DNA from: Rosistilla oblonga
GTDB lineage: Bacteria; Planctomycetota; Planctomycetia; Pirellulales; Pirellulaceae
Assembly (NCBI RefSeq): GCF_007751715.1
Contig: NZ_CP036292.1
Coordinates: 7,075,339-7,139,338 of the forward strand
Reading direction: 5' to 3'
Length of the DNA: 64,000 nucleotides
Made by a program: the position numbers and the translations under genes. Positions 8,523-18,252 of the stretch are shown here, piece after piece. Numbering within the stretch: the first letter of the stretch is position 1; each line of letters begins with the position of its first letter. Under the pieces are notes generated by a model. The model had not been told where the DNA came from, did no database searches, and was given only the letters and a program-made list of their open reading frames with translations.

Positions 8523-11128
8523 ACCAACTGCGGCTCGGCAAATGAAGCGACATTCGGCGGCCCCATCAACGATTGCCGCAGCGTTCCGGTCGCGCGGCCG
8601 AGATCGATTTGGGCGACGCCGTAATTGATTTGCGATTGCAGCAGAGAATTCTCCGACGCCTGCAGACGATCCTGAGCGCGGAGGATGTTGTCCAGGTAGA
8701 GATCGGTAAAGCTGGTACCGTCGGCGAGGTAACGCATCCGAGCGTTGACGTAGTTGAGATCTTCGTGAGCCGAGACGAGAGCGCGTCCTTTGAGGTCGAG
8801 ATCGGTGGCGGCTTGGGCTGTCGCCAGCCAGCGGTCGCGAACTTCCAAAGCGATATCGGCCGCCACGCCCTGCAGATCGGCTTCGAAGCGTTTTAGATTG
8901 GCTACCGTTTGACGCTGGCGAGCGTTCGCGGCGCGGTTGTAAACGGGGACTTCAAACGTCAGCCCGCCGCTGATCCCTGGATTGGAATCGACGAACTGAT
9001 CGCGGAACGCGTCGCCGAATTGCTTGTTGCCGCGGAGCGATGCCGAATAGGTCGACAGCACGAGGTTCAGAACCGGCAGCAACTCGTTGTCGGCGACGTT
9101 GTTTTCGATCGCCGCCGATTGAATCTGCTTCAACGCCCGCCGCACCTCGGGGCGATAGGCCAACCCGACTTCGACATCGTGCTGCACGTCGCTGGCTTCA
9201 CCCGTTTCGGGCGGCAGCGTCGTGGTGACAAATTCAAAGCCTTGCTGTTGAGCGTAGTTCGAACCAAAGATTTCGCGGAGCAAGGCTTCTTGAGCCCGCA
9301 CCACATCGTATTCGGCCGACACCGTCGCTGCGTAACGCGATGCAACGGCGCTGCGGATGCGGTTCATATTGTCCTTGCCAGCATCGATTTGCTGACGCTT
9401 CTCGACGATCTTCAACAGTTTGTCGGCGCGGTGCCACGATGCTCGGGTTTGGACAAACCGGCCGCGGACGCCAACCAGATTCCAATACGCCACGGCGACC
9501 ACCTGTAACTGCTGCTCGATCCCGGCCTGCAGATCTTCGACGGAAACTTGATGGGCGAACTTCGACAGTTCGACCGGACTGGTATTCACTTGGTAACCCG
9601 CACCGCGCAACAACGGTTGTGTGTAATCGATCGACAAGCGTTGATTAGCTTGATCCGGTGGGGTGAAGAAGCTGGAGTTCGAATCGCGGAAACCTGTGCG
9701 GTGCGCGATTTCGAGATCGCCGCCAAGTCGATTTCGCTGGCGGCCGCCGAAGCGGGTGCCGTAATCGTTGGCTTCCAAACGGCCAGCAGCACCGGCCAAC
9801 GCGTCCCCCACGGGATCGTCTTCATGAGCCCAGATCGATTCGACAAACACCGTCCAGTCGAATCCGGCGTCCAGGCGAGCGACCTCGTAACCGCGGCTGT
9901 CGACTTCCGCGGTCAACGACAGCAGCTCGGGTGAAAACCGCAGCGCCGCGCGGTACGCATCTTCCAGCGTCATCGCTTGAGAGCGATCGAACCGCAACAA
10001 AGGTTTGCGAATTTCATCATCCCACCACTTGCCATCGCGTTGCAGCGACGGCTGGGGATCGACGCGATCGACAACGACGCTGGCTCCCTCCGGTTGTGGT
10101 GACGCGGTGCGCGGCGGAGCGATCGCTTCGATTGGAGCGGCCGGCTGCGGGTCCGCGGCAGGCGTCTCGGTGATACTCTCCAAAAGCGCTTCAAACTGAG
10201 GCAGCGGTTGCGACGGAGTTGCCGCTGGGGGCGGCAGATCTTCGGCCACCGCGTCGGGGCGGGGCGGATCGATCGTCTCGCGTCGCATTGGCGGTACATC
10301 GGGGATCGCGATCCCGGTGATCTCGCTGTCGAGCCGCGGATCGGACCGAGGGGGCAGGGGAGCGACTTGCAACGGTTCGTGGGGCTGGTTGTCCAAATTG
10401 GGCAGCCGAAACGCGTCGTAGAGACTTGGCCCCGATCCCTGCGATTCACCGATGATGTGGGGCAGACGCTGCGGTTGAGGCTTTTGCACCTTCGGCAGAC
10501 GCTGGGTGTGGATGATGCTTGGAACCTCATCGACATCGGGCGATGAGGTCGCTGGCGGATCCGGCAGCGGTTGCTGCGAAGCGTCGGCGTTTTCCGCCGG
10601 CTGCAGCTGGATCGCCGGCAGGTCGACAAGCGGCGGCGGTTCGAGCGGATCGGTCGCGGACGCGTCATCGGTCGCCGGTTGTTCGTCTTCCGCAGGCTGC
10701 GACGGAGCCACTTCCTGCGGCTGCGATGCACTGTCTTGCGTCAGCACCGAATCGGGCAACCGGTCGCTGGGAGAAGGCGTTTCGTCTTCAGGAGGCGTGG
10801 GCCCGTTGAGAGCGATCGATAGTCGCACAGCTGCTGGAACGAAGGTGGCAGACGGTTTAGGTGTCGCCGGTTCGCGGACCCGTTGGACCCGTTTGGGCAA
10901 CGGCCTGCCGAGCGATGTCCCCGAGTGTCGCGGCGGCGCGGGGGCTGGATATCCCAGAGCGGTTCGTGCCGCAGCAGGCCGGTTAACCGGGGCGGGCCGA
11001 TTCCAGAGCTGCATGCTCTGGTCCGAACCGATCACCGGAGCCAACGGATTGACTGGATCGCCAGCCACTGCAAAACCTAGCGGCAGAGCGATCGAGAACG
11101 TCGCGATGATCTTATGAATAACCTGCAT
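8516..11128 (-). CDS. TolC-family outer membrane protein with long proline-rich N-terminal region
   Basis: 870 residues, about twice the size of TolC. MQVIHKIIATFSIALPLGFA is a signal peptide. Residues from about 25 to 350 are low-complexity, rich in Pro, Ala, Glu and Asp with few hydrophobic residues, hence probably disordered. From about 375 the outer membrane efflux protein domain starts (QAMTLEDAYRAALRFSPELL) and contains two alpha-helical hairpin repeats with RLSIDYTQPLLRGAGYQV and SGGLTFEVPVYNRAANARQ, the usual end-of-repeat beta strands. It would trimerise as the outer membrane duct of an efflux or secretion system; no inner membrane pump or adaptor lies nearby. The stop codon lies inside the 7-bp overlap with rsmE. 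Confidence 0.9.
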   Translation of the reverse strand: MQVIHKIIATFSIALPLGFAVAGDPVNPLAPVIGSDQSMQLWNRPAPVNRPAAARTALGYPAPAPPRHSGTSLGRPLPKRVQRVREPATPKPSATFVPAAVRLSIALNGPTPPEDETPSPSDRLPDSVLTQDSASQPQEVAPSQPAEDEQPATDDASATDPLEPPPLVDLPAIQLQPAENADASQQPLPDPPATSSPDVDEVPSIIHTQRLPKVQKPQPQRLPHIIGESQGSGPSLYDAFRLPNLDNQPHEPLQVAPLPPRSDPRLDSEITGIAIPDVPPMRRETIDPPRPDAVAEDLPPPAATPSQPLPQFEALLESITETPAADPQPAAPIEAIAPPRTASPQPEGASVVVDRVDPQPSLQRDGKWWDDEIRKPLLRFDRSQAMTLEDAYRAALRFSPELLSLTAEVDSRGYEVARLDAGFDWTVFVESIWAHEDDPVGDALAGAAGRLEANDYGTRFGGRQRNRLGGDLEIAHRTGFRDSNSSFFTPPDQANQRLSIDYTQPLLRGAGYQVNTSPVELSKFAHQVSVEDLQAGIEQQLQVVAVAYWNLVGVRGRFVQTRASWHRADKLLKIVEKRQQIDAGKDNMNRIRSAVASRYAATVSAEYDVVRAQEALLREIFGSNYAQQQGFEFVTTTLPPETGEASDVQHDVEVGLAYRPEVRRALKQIQSAAIENNVADNELLPVLNLVLSTYSASLRGNKQFGDAFRDQFVDSNPGISGGLTFEVPVYNRAANARQRQTVANLKRFEADLQGVAADIALEVRDRWLATAQAATDLDLKGRALVSAHEDLNYVNARMRYLADGTSFTDLYLDNILRAQDRLQASENSLLQSQINYGVAQIDLGRATGTLRQSLMGPPNVASFAEPQLVH

Positions 11129-11287
11129 CGATAACCTGGCAGAATAGACCTAGCGGAACTGGGTGTCCGACAATCGTGTCCATTCTGTTATCGATTACCA
11201 CGCGAACCGATTGCATCAATTCTACCGTGCAGATCGAAGTGCTTGCCCGGGAACTGAGGCGTGTCCGGTCTGCGGCAAGTTTGCCGG

Positions 11288-13675
11288 TTATCGCATCAAG
11301 CCATTGTCGCGCGATGCGGATTGAGGAACCGACTCCGATCCAGTCGCCGCTTTCAGCGCCGCTTTGACCTGGCTGTCGGTCAAGATATCGGGCAGCACGA
11401 TCGGATTCTTCGGATCGCCGGCGGGATAGATTGCCAGCAATGGAATCGACGCGCTCTTCAGCTCGCTGAGCTTCGCTTTGATCTCGTCGCTCGGTTGACT
11501 CCAGTCGGCTTTCATCGGGACGACGTCGTGCTGTTGCAGCGCTTCGGCCATCGATTCGGTGTTCAACACGCTGTTGAAGTTGTAGATGCAAGTCGGGCAC
11601 CAGTTGGCCGTGAAGTCGACCATCACGGTCTTGCCCTGCTTTTGCAATGCTATCAACTTGGCTTCGCTGTACGATTCCCACTTCATGATCTCCGCTGCGG
11701 GAACCAACAAGTGGAACATCAGCAGCGTCAGCGCGATCGCCGCGCTCGCACCGGTGCACCAAGCTGTAAACCGCTTCTGCATCGATTCCCAGTTCGGCAC
11801 GCGGCCGATGATCCAGCAACCGAACCAGACCGCGATCAGCATGCCAAACACGGCGGCGCGGTATTCATCGGGGACGCCAGCGAACAGATAGACAACCGTT
11901 CCCAGCAGGAAGAACGAGAGCCCTTGTTTCAGGGTCTCCATCCATTCGCCCGGCTTGGGCAGCCAAGCGATCGTGCTGGGGAACAGTCCGATCAACAGAT
12001 AGGGCAACGCCATCCCCAGTCCGATCGCCGTGAAGACTGCAACGACGACGACGTTCGACTGCGTCAGCATGAACCCAAAGACAGGGCCCAGGAACGGTCC
12101 GCTGCAGGGCGTGGCCAAGACCGTCGAAAAGACGCCCTTGGAAAACGCACCGGCGGGGCCCTCTTTCCGCTGCAGCGCGCCAGCGGAGCTGTTGGTCGCA
12201 AAGCCGGGCAGCGGGATCTCCCAGGTGCCCAGGAAGCTGAGTGCCATCGCAAAGACGAAGACCATCAACCCCAGCCGAAACTGGATGTAAGTGTATTGTT
12301 CACCCCACGAAAACGATTCGCCGTAAAAGGTGCGAAACCCGATTGCGACGGCTGCCAAGCACCAAAAGACCGACAGCAATCCGAGGGTATACCAAAGGTT
12401 CAGCGAGAGGATTTTGCCGCGATCTTGGCCGGCTTGTTCGACAAACGACATCACCTTCAACCCGATTACCGGCAGCACGCAAGGCATCAGGTTCAAGATC
12501 ACACCGCCCAACAAACCAAAGGCGAGAGCCAGCGGGATACTGAATCCGCTGCCCCCCTCGGTTCCAACGCTGGCCGACAGATCGTCGACCCAGTTGCCAA
12601 CCGTGGCAGCTTCGGCGATCTCGCGGTATTCCAGCGAGGTGATCGCGACGGGAACCGCGGCATCGGAAGCTTCTTTGCCCAGCGTGATCGCCGCTGTCAA
12701 ACGAATACCACGCCGCTCCAAACAACTGCTGTCGGTGCACGCTTGGTAACCGACCATCACTTCCAACGGATACTCACCCGCTTCGGCGGTCTTGTCGACT
12801 TGGATCGGCAACGTCCAGGTCACATCCCCTTCGTGATACGCGATCTCGGCCAAGCCAGGAATCTGTTGGTCGCTGAGCACCGGCTCGCTCGAAGCGGTCG
12901 GCGAGCCAACGCGCAACGCATTCTTCTTGGTCACGATGATGACCGTCGAGAAGTTGGCATCGACTGTCGAAGACTTATATAAGTGGTAGCCGTCATCGAC
13001 TGTCGCGCGGACGATCAATTGAGCATCGTCGCCGGGGCGAACCTTGCCCGGCAGCAATTCGGCACTCCAGGAGACAACGGAGTTTTCATCGCGGAACTCA
13101 CCGCCGGCCATCGGCGGGGCGTAGCTGCCGGTGAACTTTGCCGTCAGCGTCTCTTCGACTGGCAGACAGGTGGCGTCTTTGCAAGCTTGAGCATCGACGA
13201 TGATTTGCAATTCGCTGGACGCCGGGTTGGCCGGATCGGCGAACTGGATCGGCGCCGTCCAGATGACCTCATCGACATGGTCTTCCACCGTCACGCCTTG
13301 GAAGATCTCGGGATTCGATTTCTGCGGAGCGGTGTTGGGAGTGAACGGACCGAGCAGCTTGACCGGGCTGCCTTCGCCCAGTTCCAACCGCGTTCGCTTG
13401 GGACCGCCGGCGGGCTGAGTGACCGAATAGAGATGCCAGTCCTTGGCAACAACCGCTTTGACATGCACGCGGCCGCGGTCGGTCCCCTCGGCTTGTTCGA
13501 ACGTCGCTGTCAGCTGCACCTCTTTCTCGACAGCCCCCATCTTCAAGCCCGAAGGCAATTGAGGCGTGAGGTTAAATCGTCGATCGGTTTGAGCCAGAGC
13601 AGGCACAGCCAGCGCGAGCAAGCAGATCAGCGTAGCCAATCGAGATCCGTGGTTTACCATAATTTGACACTTCAT
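11288..13675 (-). CDS. DsbD-like thiol:disulfide interchange protein
   Basis: 795-residue inner membrane protein expected to move electrons from cytoplasmic thioredoxin to the periplasm. After a signal peptide (LATLICLLALAVPALAQ) come two periplasmic DsbD-alpha-like beta-domains (about 40-180 and 190-340; each has a cysteine pair, ACKDATC and ACTDSSC). A membrane part of about eight helices carries NLMPCVLPVIGLK and LATPCSGPFLGP, the redox cysteines of the DsbD/CcdA core. The C-terminal thioredoxin domain has NWCPTC (C693, C696). The ATG at 13673-13675 is preceded by GGGGAA at suitable distance; the ATG at 13658-13660 is the alternative. Two N-terminal alpha-type domains instead of one are usual in planctomycete members as far as I recall, which I could not verify. 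Confidence 0.9.
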   Translation of the reverse strand: MKCQIMVNHGSRLATLICLLALAVPALAQTDRRFNLTPQLPSGLKMGAVEKEVQLTATFEQAEGTDRGRVHVKAVVAKDWHLYSVTQPAGGPKRTRLELGEGSPVKLLGPFTPNTAPQKSNPEIFQGVTVEDHVDEVIWTAPIQFADPANPASSELQIIVDAQACKDATCLPVEETLTAKFTGSYAPPMAGGEFRDENSVVSWSAELLPGKVRPGDDAQLIVRATVDDGYHLYKSSTVDANFSTVIIVTKKNALRVGSPTASSEPVLSDQQIPGLAEIAYHEGDVTWTLPIQVDKTAEAGEYPLEVMVGYQACTDSSCLERRGIRLTAAITLGKEASDAAVPVAITSLEYREIAEAATVGNWVDDLSASVGTEGGSGFSIPLALAFGLLGGVILNLMPCVLPVIGLKVMSFVEQAGQDRGKILSLNLWYTLGLLSVFWCLAAVAIGFRTFYGESFSWGEQYTYIQFRLGLMVFVFAMALSFLGTWEIPLPGFATNSSAGALQRKEGPAGAFSKGVFSTVLATPCSGPFLGPVFGFMLTQSNVVVVAVFTAIGLGMALPYLLIGLFPSTIAWLPKPGEWMETLKQGLSFFLLGTVVYLFAGVPDEYRAAVFGMLIAVWFGCWIIGRVPNWESMQKRFTAWCTGASAAIALTLLMFHLLVPAAEIMKWESYSEAKLIALQKQGKTVMVDFTANWCPTCIYNFNSVLNTESMAEALQQHDVVPMKADWSQPSDEIKAKLSELKSASIPLLAIYPAGDPKNPIVLPDILTDSQVKAALKAATGSESVPQSASRDNGLMR

Positions 13676-13888
13676 ATTGGGTTTTCCCCGAGACGACTGG
13701 ATAGCCTGGGTGATAAGCTCTGCCCCCTACAGAGACAGAAAATTTTACGGTGTCGACAAAAACAGGGTCAACAGCTTAGTCGGCGCGATCGAACGTTTTT
13801 CGTGTGCGTTAGCACACATAACGTTTCACTCGCGGCCGAAAATATCCAACCAACCTGCACCAACTGACATATATCTGCGCCGTGGGGG

Positions 13889-14881
13889 CTACGGGAACAG
13901 CATTTCCGCCCGATCGACAGCTTCTCGGAAGCGATCGACAGCTTTTTCCGCTCCCGCATCGAACCTGCGGTTCTCAACGCACAGCCATTGGGTCCAATTT
14001 GCCGACGCTATCAAATGGGTGGCGGCGTCCAACAAGGGGATCAGACGCTCCGAATCGGCTGCCAGCGGGCAGATCCGACGGTACGAAGCGATAGCTGCAT
14101 TATACCACTGGGGAGGTATTCCCCCAAAACTTCCAAGAAATCTCGCCAGGTCGGTCGCTGGCGTGTCGATGCGGACGGCGTCGTAATCGACGATCGCTGA
14201 AACGGTTTCCGCCGCGTCGCCAAGGTTGTCAAACAACAGATGTTCCAGGTGGACATCGCGCAGCACCCATTGGGTTCTCACTCGGACCGCCGCCGCTTCT
14301 TGCAAGCGATAGCGAATCGAAGCGTGGTTCGCATTCCAGAGTGCCATCGCGCGGCGAGCCAACGATTGCAGTGGCGGTGGCGAAGCGAGCGCACGATCAA
14401 ACGGATTGTTGTGAGTCAGTTGGTCGATCCGCGCGATCCGAGCCAAGACCGCCGGAGCGACCTGGTCTTGGCAATCGACAGCGGCAACCGACTGATGGAT
14501 CGAGGCGATCGCTGCGGCCGCCTGTTCGATCCGCGGAAGCGACAGTTCGTCGCGCGAAAGGCATCGCCCGGGCATCCAACGCGTCAAATCCCAGACGCTA
14601 TTTTCGCTAGCGGTCCTGGCGGCTGAGCCCTGGCGACAGCCGACCTCGGGGACTAACAGGCATCCGCCGGATCGCGCGGCGGTCATAAAGCGATGCACCT
14701 GATCGACTCGCGCGAGCTCGGTTCCCAGCGGCCAACGCCGCAGGCAATAGCTGGTCCCATCGGCCTCGACGCGATAGACTCTCGCGCCGCTGAGGCCCCA
14801 ACCGCTAGCAGCCGGTTCGATCCGTGTGGCTCCTCGCGGCGCGAGCAGCTGATGGAGAATCGATTCGGGGATTTCGTTCAT
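13889..14881 (-). CDS. APH-fold phosphotransferase (aminoglycoside/choline/homoserine-kinase-like)
   Basis: 330 residues with the APH kinase-like fold. Visible elements are the N-lobe SGARVYRVEADGTSYCLRRW, the catalytic loop WVLRDVHLEHLLF (RD-V-H in place of the usual H-G-D-x-H, with the catalytic aspartate kept) and the metal-binding IVDYDAVRIDTPATDLARFL. It should transfer phosphate from ATP to a small-molecule hydroxyl group; the substrate cannot be read from sequence. The ATG at 14879-14881 is preferred; a TTG at 14911 would add ten residues. It lies 63 nt downstream of the DUF1501 stop, possibly in one transcript. Confidence 0.8.
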   Translation of the reverse strand: MNEIPESILHQLLAPRGATRIEPAASGWGLSGARVYRVEADGTSYCLRRWPLGTELARVDQVHRFMTAARSGGCLLVPEVGCRQGSAARTASENSVWDLTRWMPGRCLSRDELSLPRIEQAAAAIASIHQSVAAVDCQDQVAPAVLARIARIDQLTHNNPFDRALASPPPLQSLARRAMALWNANHASIRYRLQEAAAVRVRTQWVLRDVHLEHLLFDNLGDAAETVSAIVDYDAVRIDTPATDLARFLGSFGGIPPQWYNAAIASYRRICPLAADSERLIPLLDAATHLIASANWTQWLCVENRRFDAGAEKAVDRFREAVDRAEMLFP

Positions 14882-14944
14882 GCGAGCAAATCGGTTGCGG
14901 AGCCAGGGCAAAGCCTTGATTCTACCGATCGCAACCGCCGACGC

Positions 14945-16312
14945 TTAGACCAGTTCGCGGATCGGTTCGATTCCCTGAGCGACAGGATATTGAGGCCGCC
15001 CGCGGAGATCGAACTCGCGGACCGTGTTCAGGTCGATGCCAAGGTTGTGATAAAGCGTCGCCAAGATCTCTTGAAACTGAATCGGCCGATCGACTGCGTA
15101 TTCGCCCAAGCGATTGGTCGAACCGATCACTTGGCCGGTTCGCATTCCACCGCACGCCAACAGCGCCGTCGAAACACGAGGCCAGTGGTCGCGTCCGGCG
15201 TTGGCGTTGATCTTCGGCGTGCGACCGAATTCACCCCAGCAGACGACCGAAACATCTTTGTCGAGATTCCGTTCGACGAGATCTTGGATCAGCGCGGCGA
15301 GGGCTTGGTCCAACATCGGCATGTCCTGACGGGCGCGTTTGAAGTTGCCGCCGTGCCAATCCCAACGGCTGAAGTTCAACGACACGACGCGTGCCCCCGC
15401 TTCGACCAACCGTCGGGCGATCAACAGATTCTCGACCATCTTGGGCGCTCCGTCGGCGCGGAACTGCGGATCTCCTTTGCCATAACGTTCGACGGTCGCG
15501 GGATCCTCTTTCGACAGATCCATCGCGTCGGCCAATTTGCTGCTGGTCAGGATTCCCAACGCTTGGTTTGTGAAAGCGTCCATCCCGTCCATCGCGCCGC
15601 TGCTGTCGAGATCCCGTTTCAGCGAATCGATCGATTTCAGCAGGCCGGCTCGATCCTGCAGTCGCTCGAGCGTGATGTCTTTGAGAACCATGTTGTCGAT
15701 CTTGGAGGTCTCGCCTTTGCCTCCCATCAATCGGAACGGTGCATGGGCCAAGCCAAGGAAGCCGCCAGCGCCCGGTTCACCCCACGGGGCATGACGCGTC
15801 TTGTACATCAGGCTCACGTGCGGCGGCATCGCGTTGCCCGCGGGGCCTTGCAGTTTGCTGACCCATGCGCCCATCGACGGCCAGCCGCCGGCGGGTTCGT
15901 TGTTCCGAGCGTCCCAACCGGTGACGCATTGGTCGCTGTAGTGCGGCCCCTTGGCGCCGACGACCGAGCGGATGATCGCACAATGCTCCATCTGCTTGGC
16001 CAGCTTGGGAAACAGCTCACAAATTTCGATCCCCGGCACGCTGGTCCCGATCGGCCGGAACTCGCCCCGAATTTCGCTCGGGGCATCCTGCTTGAGATCC
16101 CACATGTCTTGATGGGGCGGGCCGCCGGGCAGGAAGACGTTGATCACCGCTTTGTGCGAACGATGCCCTTCACCTTTTGCCGCTTCGGCCTGCAACAACT
16201 GGGGCAACGAAAGCGTCCCCAGCGTCATCCCGCCGACTTTGATGAAGTTGCGCCGCGAGACGCCATCACAATACTGACCAGCACCGCCAGATCGGCCGAG
16301 AATCGTTAACAT
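14945..16312 (-). CDS. DUF1501 domain protein with twin-arginine leader
   Basis: 455 residues of the DUF1501 family, distant relatives of sulfatases/alkaline phosphatases that are abundant in planctomycetes. The leader has the twin-arginine motif SRRNFIKVGG followed by a weak hydrophobic stretch. Family motifs are INVFLPGGPPHQDMWDLK, IRSVVGAKGPHYSDQCVTG, SRWDWHGGNF, VVCWGEFGRTPKIN and GRDHWPRVSTALLACGG. The ATG at 16310-16312 has a GGAG box nine bases upstream. DUF1501 genes usually follow a DUF1549/DUF1553 cytochrome partner; none is present here, so this copy is an orphan. Biochemical function is not established. Confidence 0.88.
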   Translation of the reverse strand: MLTILGRSGGAGQYCDGVSRRNFIKVGGMTLGTLSLPQLLQAEAAKGEGHRSHKAVINVFLPGGPPHQDMWDLKQDAPSEIRGEFRPIGTSVPGIEICELFPKLAKQMEHCAIIRSVVGAKGPHYSDQCVTGWDARNNEPAGGWPSMGAWVSKLQGPAGNAMPPHVSLMYKTRHAPWGEPGAGGFLGLAHAPFRLMGGKGETSKIDNMVLKDITLERLQDRAGLLKSIDSLKRDLDSSGAMDGMDAFTNQALGILTSSKLADAMDLSKEDPATVERYGKGDPQFRADGAPKMVENLLIARRLVEAGARVVSLNFSRWDWHGGNFKRARQDMPMLDQALAALIQDLVERNLDKDVSVVCWGEFGRTPKINANAGRDHWPRVSTALLACGGMRTGQVIGSTNRLGEYAVDRPIQFQEILATLYHNLGIDLNTVREFDLRGRPQYPVAQGIEPIRELV

Positions 16313-17026
16313 CAGACATTGCTCCACAGGTAGGAACGAACAACCTTCAAGTCGTTCGCGCGTGGTTGAGAGTCATTTGCGGCCGCCGTTGGTTTTGGAT
16401 CGGGCAACCTAACGCATATCGTAACGGCCAATTGCCCGCCGTACAACAAACGAAACTTGCGGATTCGTGCTGTATTTTGCCTGCGATAGCAAAGGCGGCT
16501 CGGTTCGTAGCGACGGGACGAGCACCCCCAAACGCCATTCCCGCCACACCAAGTGACCCATAAACGACAGTCCAGGTGCTGATGGACACTATCCAGGCTT
16601 GAAATTTGACGCGGTGGTACGCGCCTGCACAACGAACGAATGCGTCCAAATCCCCGTAGGCCGCTCGCCTGGATCGAGGCTCTCGCAAAGGACCGTTTCC
16701 CGCTCCTCCTGCGGCAACGACACCAACCTCCGCGAGGACGCCAACAGAAGCGTTGTTTGCCGGCGCATCTACCAGAGCAATTAAGCGTTCGTTCTTAGGC
16801 GAATTAGCCGGCACCTTCCTCTAGCGCCTGGATGATGACTGCGCCGGACGATCCAAGCCAACAAACACGTCGTTTTTCTAGGCGATCACATTTGGCCACG
16901 TTGTTTGTCGGGACATCTGTTACACGCGATACAACGTCGGAAATCGCGTCCTGGAAAGAGAGCGCGAATAAAAGTTGCATGGTGAAAGTGACCTAGTCTT
17001 CTGAAGACACAAGGGAGCAGGACCAC
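16313..17026. other. 714-bp spacer without a supported gene
   Basis: Lies between the divergent DUF1501 and HD-GYP regulator genes and should hold both promoters. Several overlapping short frames exist on both strands (the longest, 16347-16814 on the minus strand, 155 codons), but none has a good ribosome-binding site or a recognisable fold. An AGGGAGCAGGA box at about 17010-17020 serves the regulator gene. No repeat of the types found elsewhere is seen here. Confidence 0.5.
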
Positions 17027-18148
17027 ATGAACGTATTGGTTGTTGACGACGACTACATCTCGCGAACCGCAATCGCTCGAACGCTGGAAAAGGGAGGCTA
17101 CCAAGTCACCACAGCAAACGACGGGCAGATGGCGTTAGAGCTATTCCACAAACACAACTTCCAGGTCGTCGTGACCGACTGGGAGATGCCGCGGATCAGT
17201 GGCATCGAATTGTGTAAGGCGATTCGCAAGCTGAGTCCGCGACGTTACATCTATTGTATTATCGTCACCGCTCGCGATCGCGCGGCCGATACCGCTGCGG
17301 GCTTCGCCGGCGGCGCAGACGATTACGTCACCAAACCGTTCAATCCGCACGAACTGTTGATGCGAGTTGGCGTGGGCCGCCGGATCGTTCAATTGGAATC
17401 CGCCAATATGACGATCTTCGCCTTGGCCAAACTGGCTGAATCGCGAGATCCCGAAACCGGTGCGCATCTCGAACGCGTGCAACGCTACTGCCGAATCCTG
17501 GCAGAACACCTGCAGAAGTGCCCGCGGTTCGCCGACCAGATCGACGACGAATACGTCGACCTGATCTGCCGTACCAGCCCGCTGCACGACATCGGCAAGG
17601 TCTCGATCCCCGACAACATTTTGTTGAAGCCGGGGCGATTGAGCAGAGAAGAGTTTGAGGTGATGAAGTCGCACACAACGCGTGGGGCCGACACGATCGA
17701 ATCGTTGCTGCACGAATTCCCCAACACCTGCTTCTTGGACATGGCGCTGAACATCATCATTTCTCACCATGAGAAGTGGGACGGCAGCGGTTATCCGTTT
17801 GGCTTGTCGGGATCGGAGATTCCACTGTGCGGACGGATCATGGCGATCGCCGACGTCTACGACGCGCTGACATCCAAGCGGGTCTACAAAGAGGCGTTCT
17901 CTCACGAACGCGCCAAGTCGATCATCGTGGGCGATGCCGGAACTCACTTCGATCCCGACATGGTCGACGCCTTTGTCGCCCTGGAAGATGAGTTTATCAA
18001 GATCGCCGAGCAGTTCGCCGAACCTGCTTCGCCGAGCCTGCCGCCGGAGTCGAACACGCCAACGGAGCTGGCTCCGCCGAGCGAGGCGATTGCGAACGCT
18101 CCCGCTCCTGCGCTCAACAACTCTGCACCCAGCCTCGAACATGCCTAA
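17027..18148 (+). CDS. Response regulator with HD-GYP domain (c-di-GMP phosphodiesterase)
   Basis: 373 residues. The receiver (1-120) has the acidic pair D7-D8-D9, phosphorylation site D51 in VVVTDWEMP and the lysine in VTKPFNPHE. The HD-GYP domain (about 130-320) has an intact set: SPLHDIGKVSIPD, ISHHEKWDGSGYP and RIMAIADVYDALTSKRVYK, so hydrolysis of cyclic di-GMP is expected. The tail (about 325-373) is Pro/Ala-rich and probably disordered. The ATG at 17027 has a strong AGGGAG site. It converges on the large histidine kinase gene, 104 nt away, the obvious candidate partner. Confidence 0.93.
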   Translation: MNVLVVDDDYISRTAIARTLEKGGYQVTTANDGQMALELFHKHNFQVVVTDWEMPRISGIELCKAIRKLSPRRYIYCIIVTARDRAADTAAGFAGGADDYVTKPFNPHELLMRVGVGRRIVQLESANMTIFALAKLAESRDPETGAHLERVQRYCRILAEHLQKCPRFADQIDDEYVDLICRTSPLHDIGKVSIPDNILLKPGRLSREEFEVMKSHTTRGADTIESLLHEFPNTCFLDMALNIIISHHEKWDGSGYPFGLSGSEIPLCGRIMAIADVYDALTSKRVYKEAFSHERAKSIIVGDAGTHFDPDMVDAFVALEDEFIKIAEQFAEPASPSLPPESNTPTELAPPSEAIANAPAPALNNSAPSLEHA

Positions 18149-18150
18149 GA

Positions 18151-18182
18151 CGCTCCGCGCCTTGGGCGTCGATGACGGAGCG
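18151..18182. terminator. Hairpin between convergent signalling genes (possible bidirectional terminator)
   Basis: Stem CGCTCCG (18151-18157) pairs with CGGAGCG (18176-18182), with an inner CGCC/GGCG pairing possible. It lies just after the regulator stop and before the stop of the convergent kinase. There is no clear T-run, so the terminator call is tentative. Confidence 0.35.
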
Positions 18183-18252
18183 AGCGCCCGCACTACCGAC
18201 ATCGACACACCGATTGCAACGCTGCGGTTGCCAAGTCCGCACGACAAAACGC

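Noticed and set aside
11261-12982. Plus-strand frame of 573 codons opposite the DsbD-like gene
   Set aside because: Shadow of the membrane protein gene, unusually rich in Gln/Arg/His with no motif.
14693-16309. Long plus-strand frame (538 codons) opposite the DUF1501 and kinase genes
   Set aside because: Antisense shadow of high-GC coding sequence; composition is Arg/Gln/Asp-rich without motifs, while the other strand encodes clear families.
16347-16814. 155-codon minus-strand frame upstream of DUF1501
   Set aside because: No ribosome-binding site, no recognisable fold, competing frames on both strands; left as non-coding.
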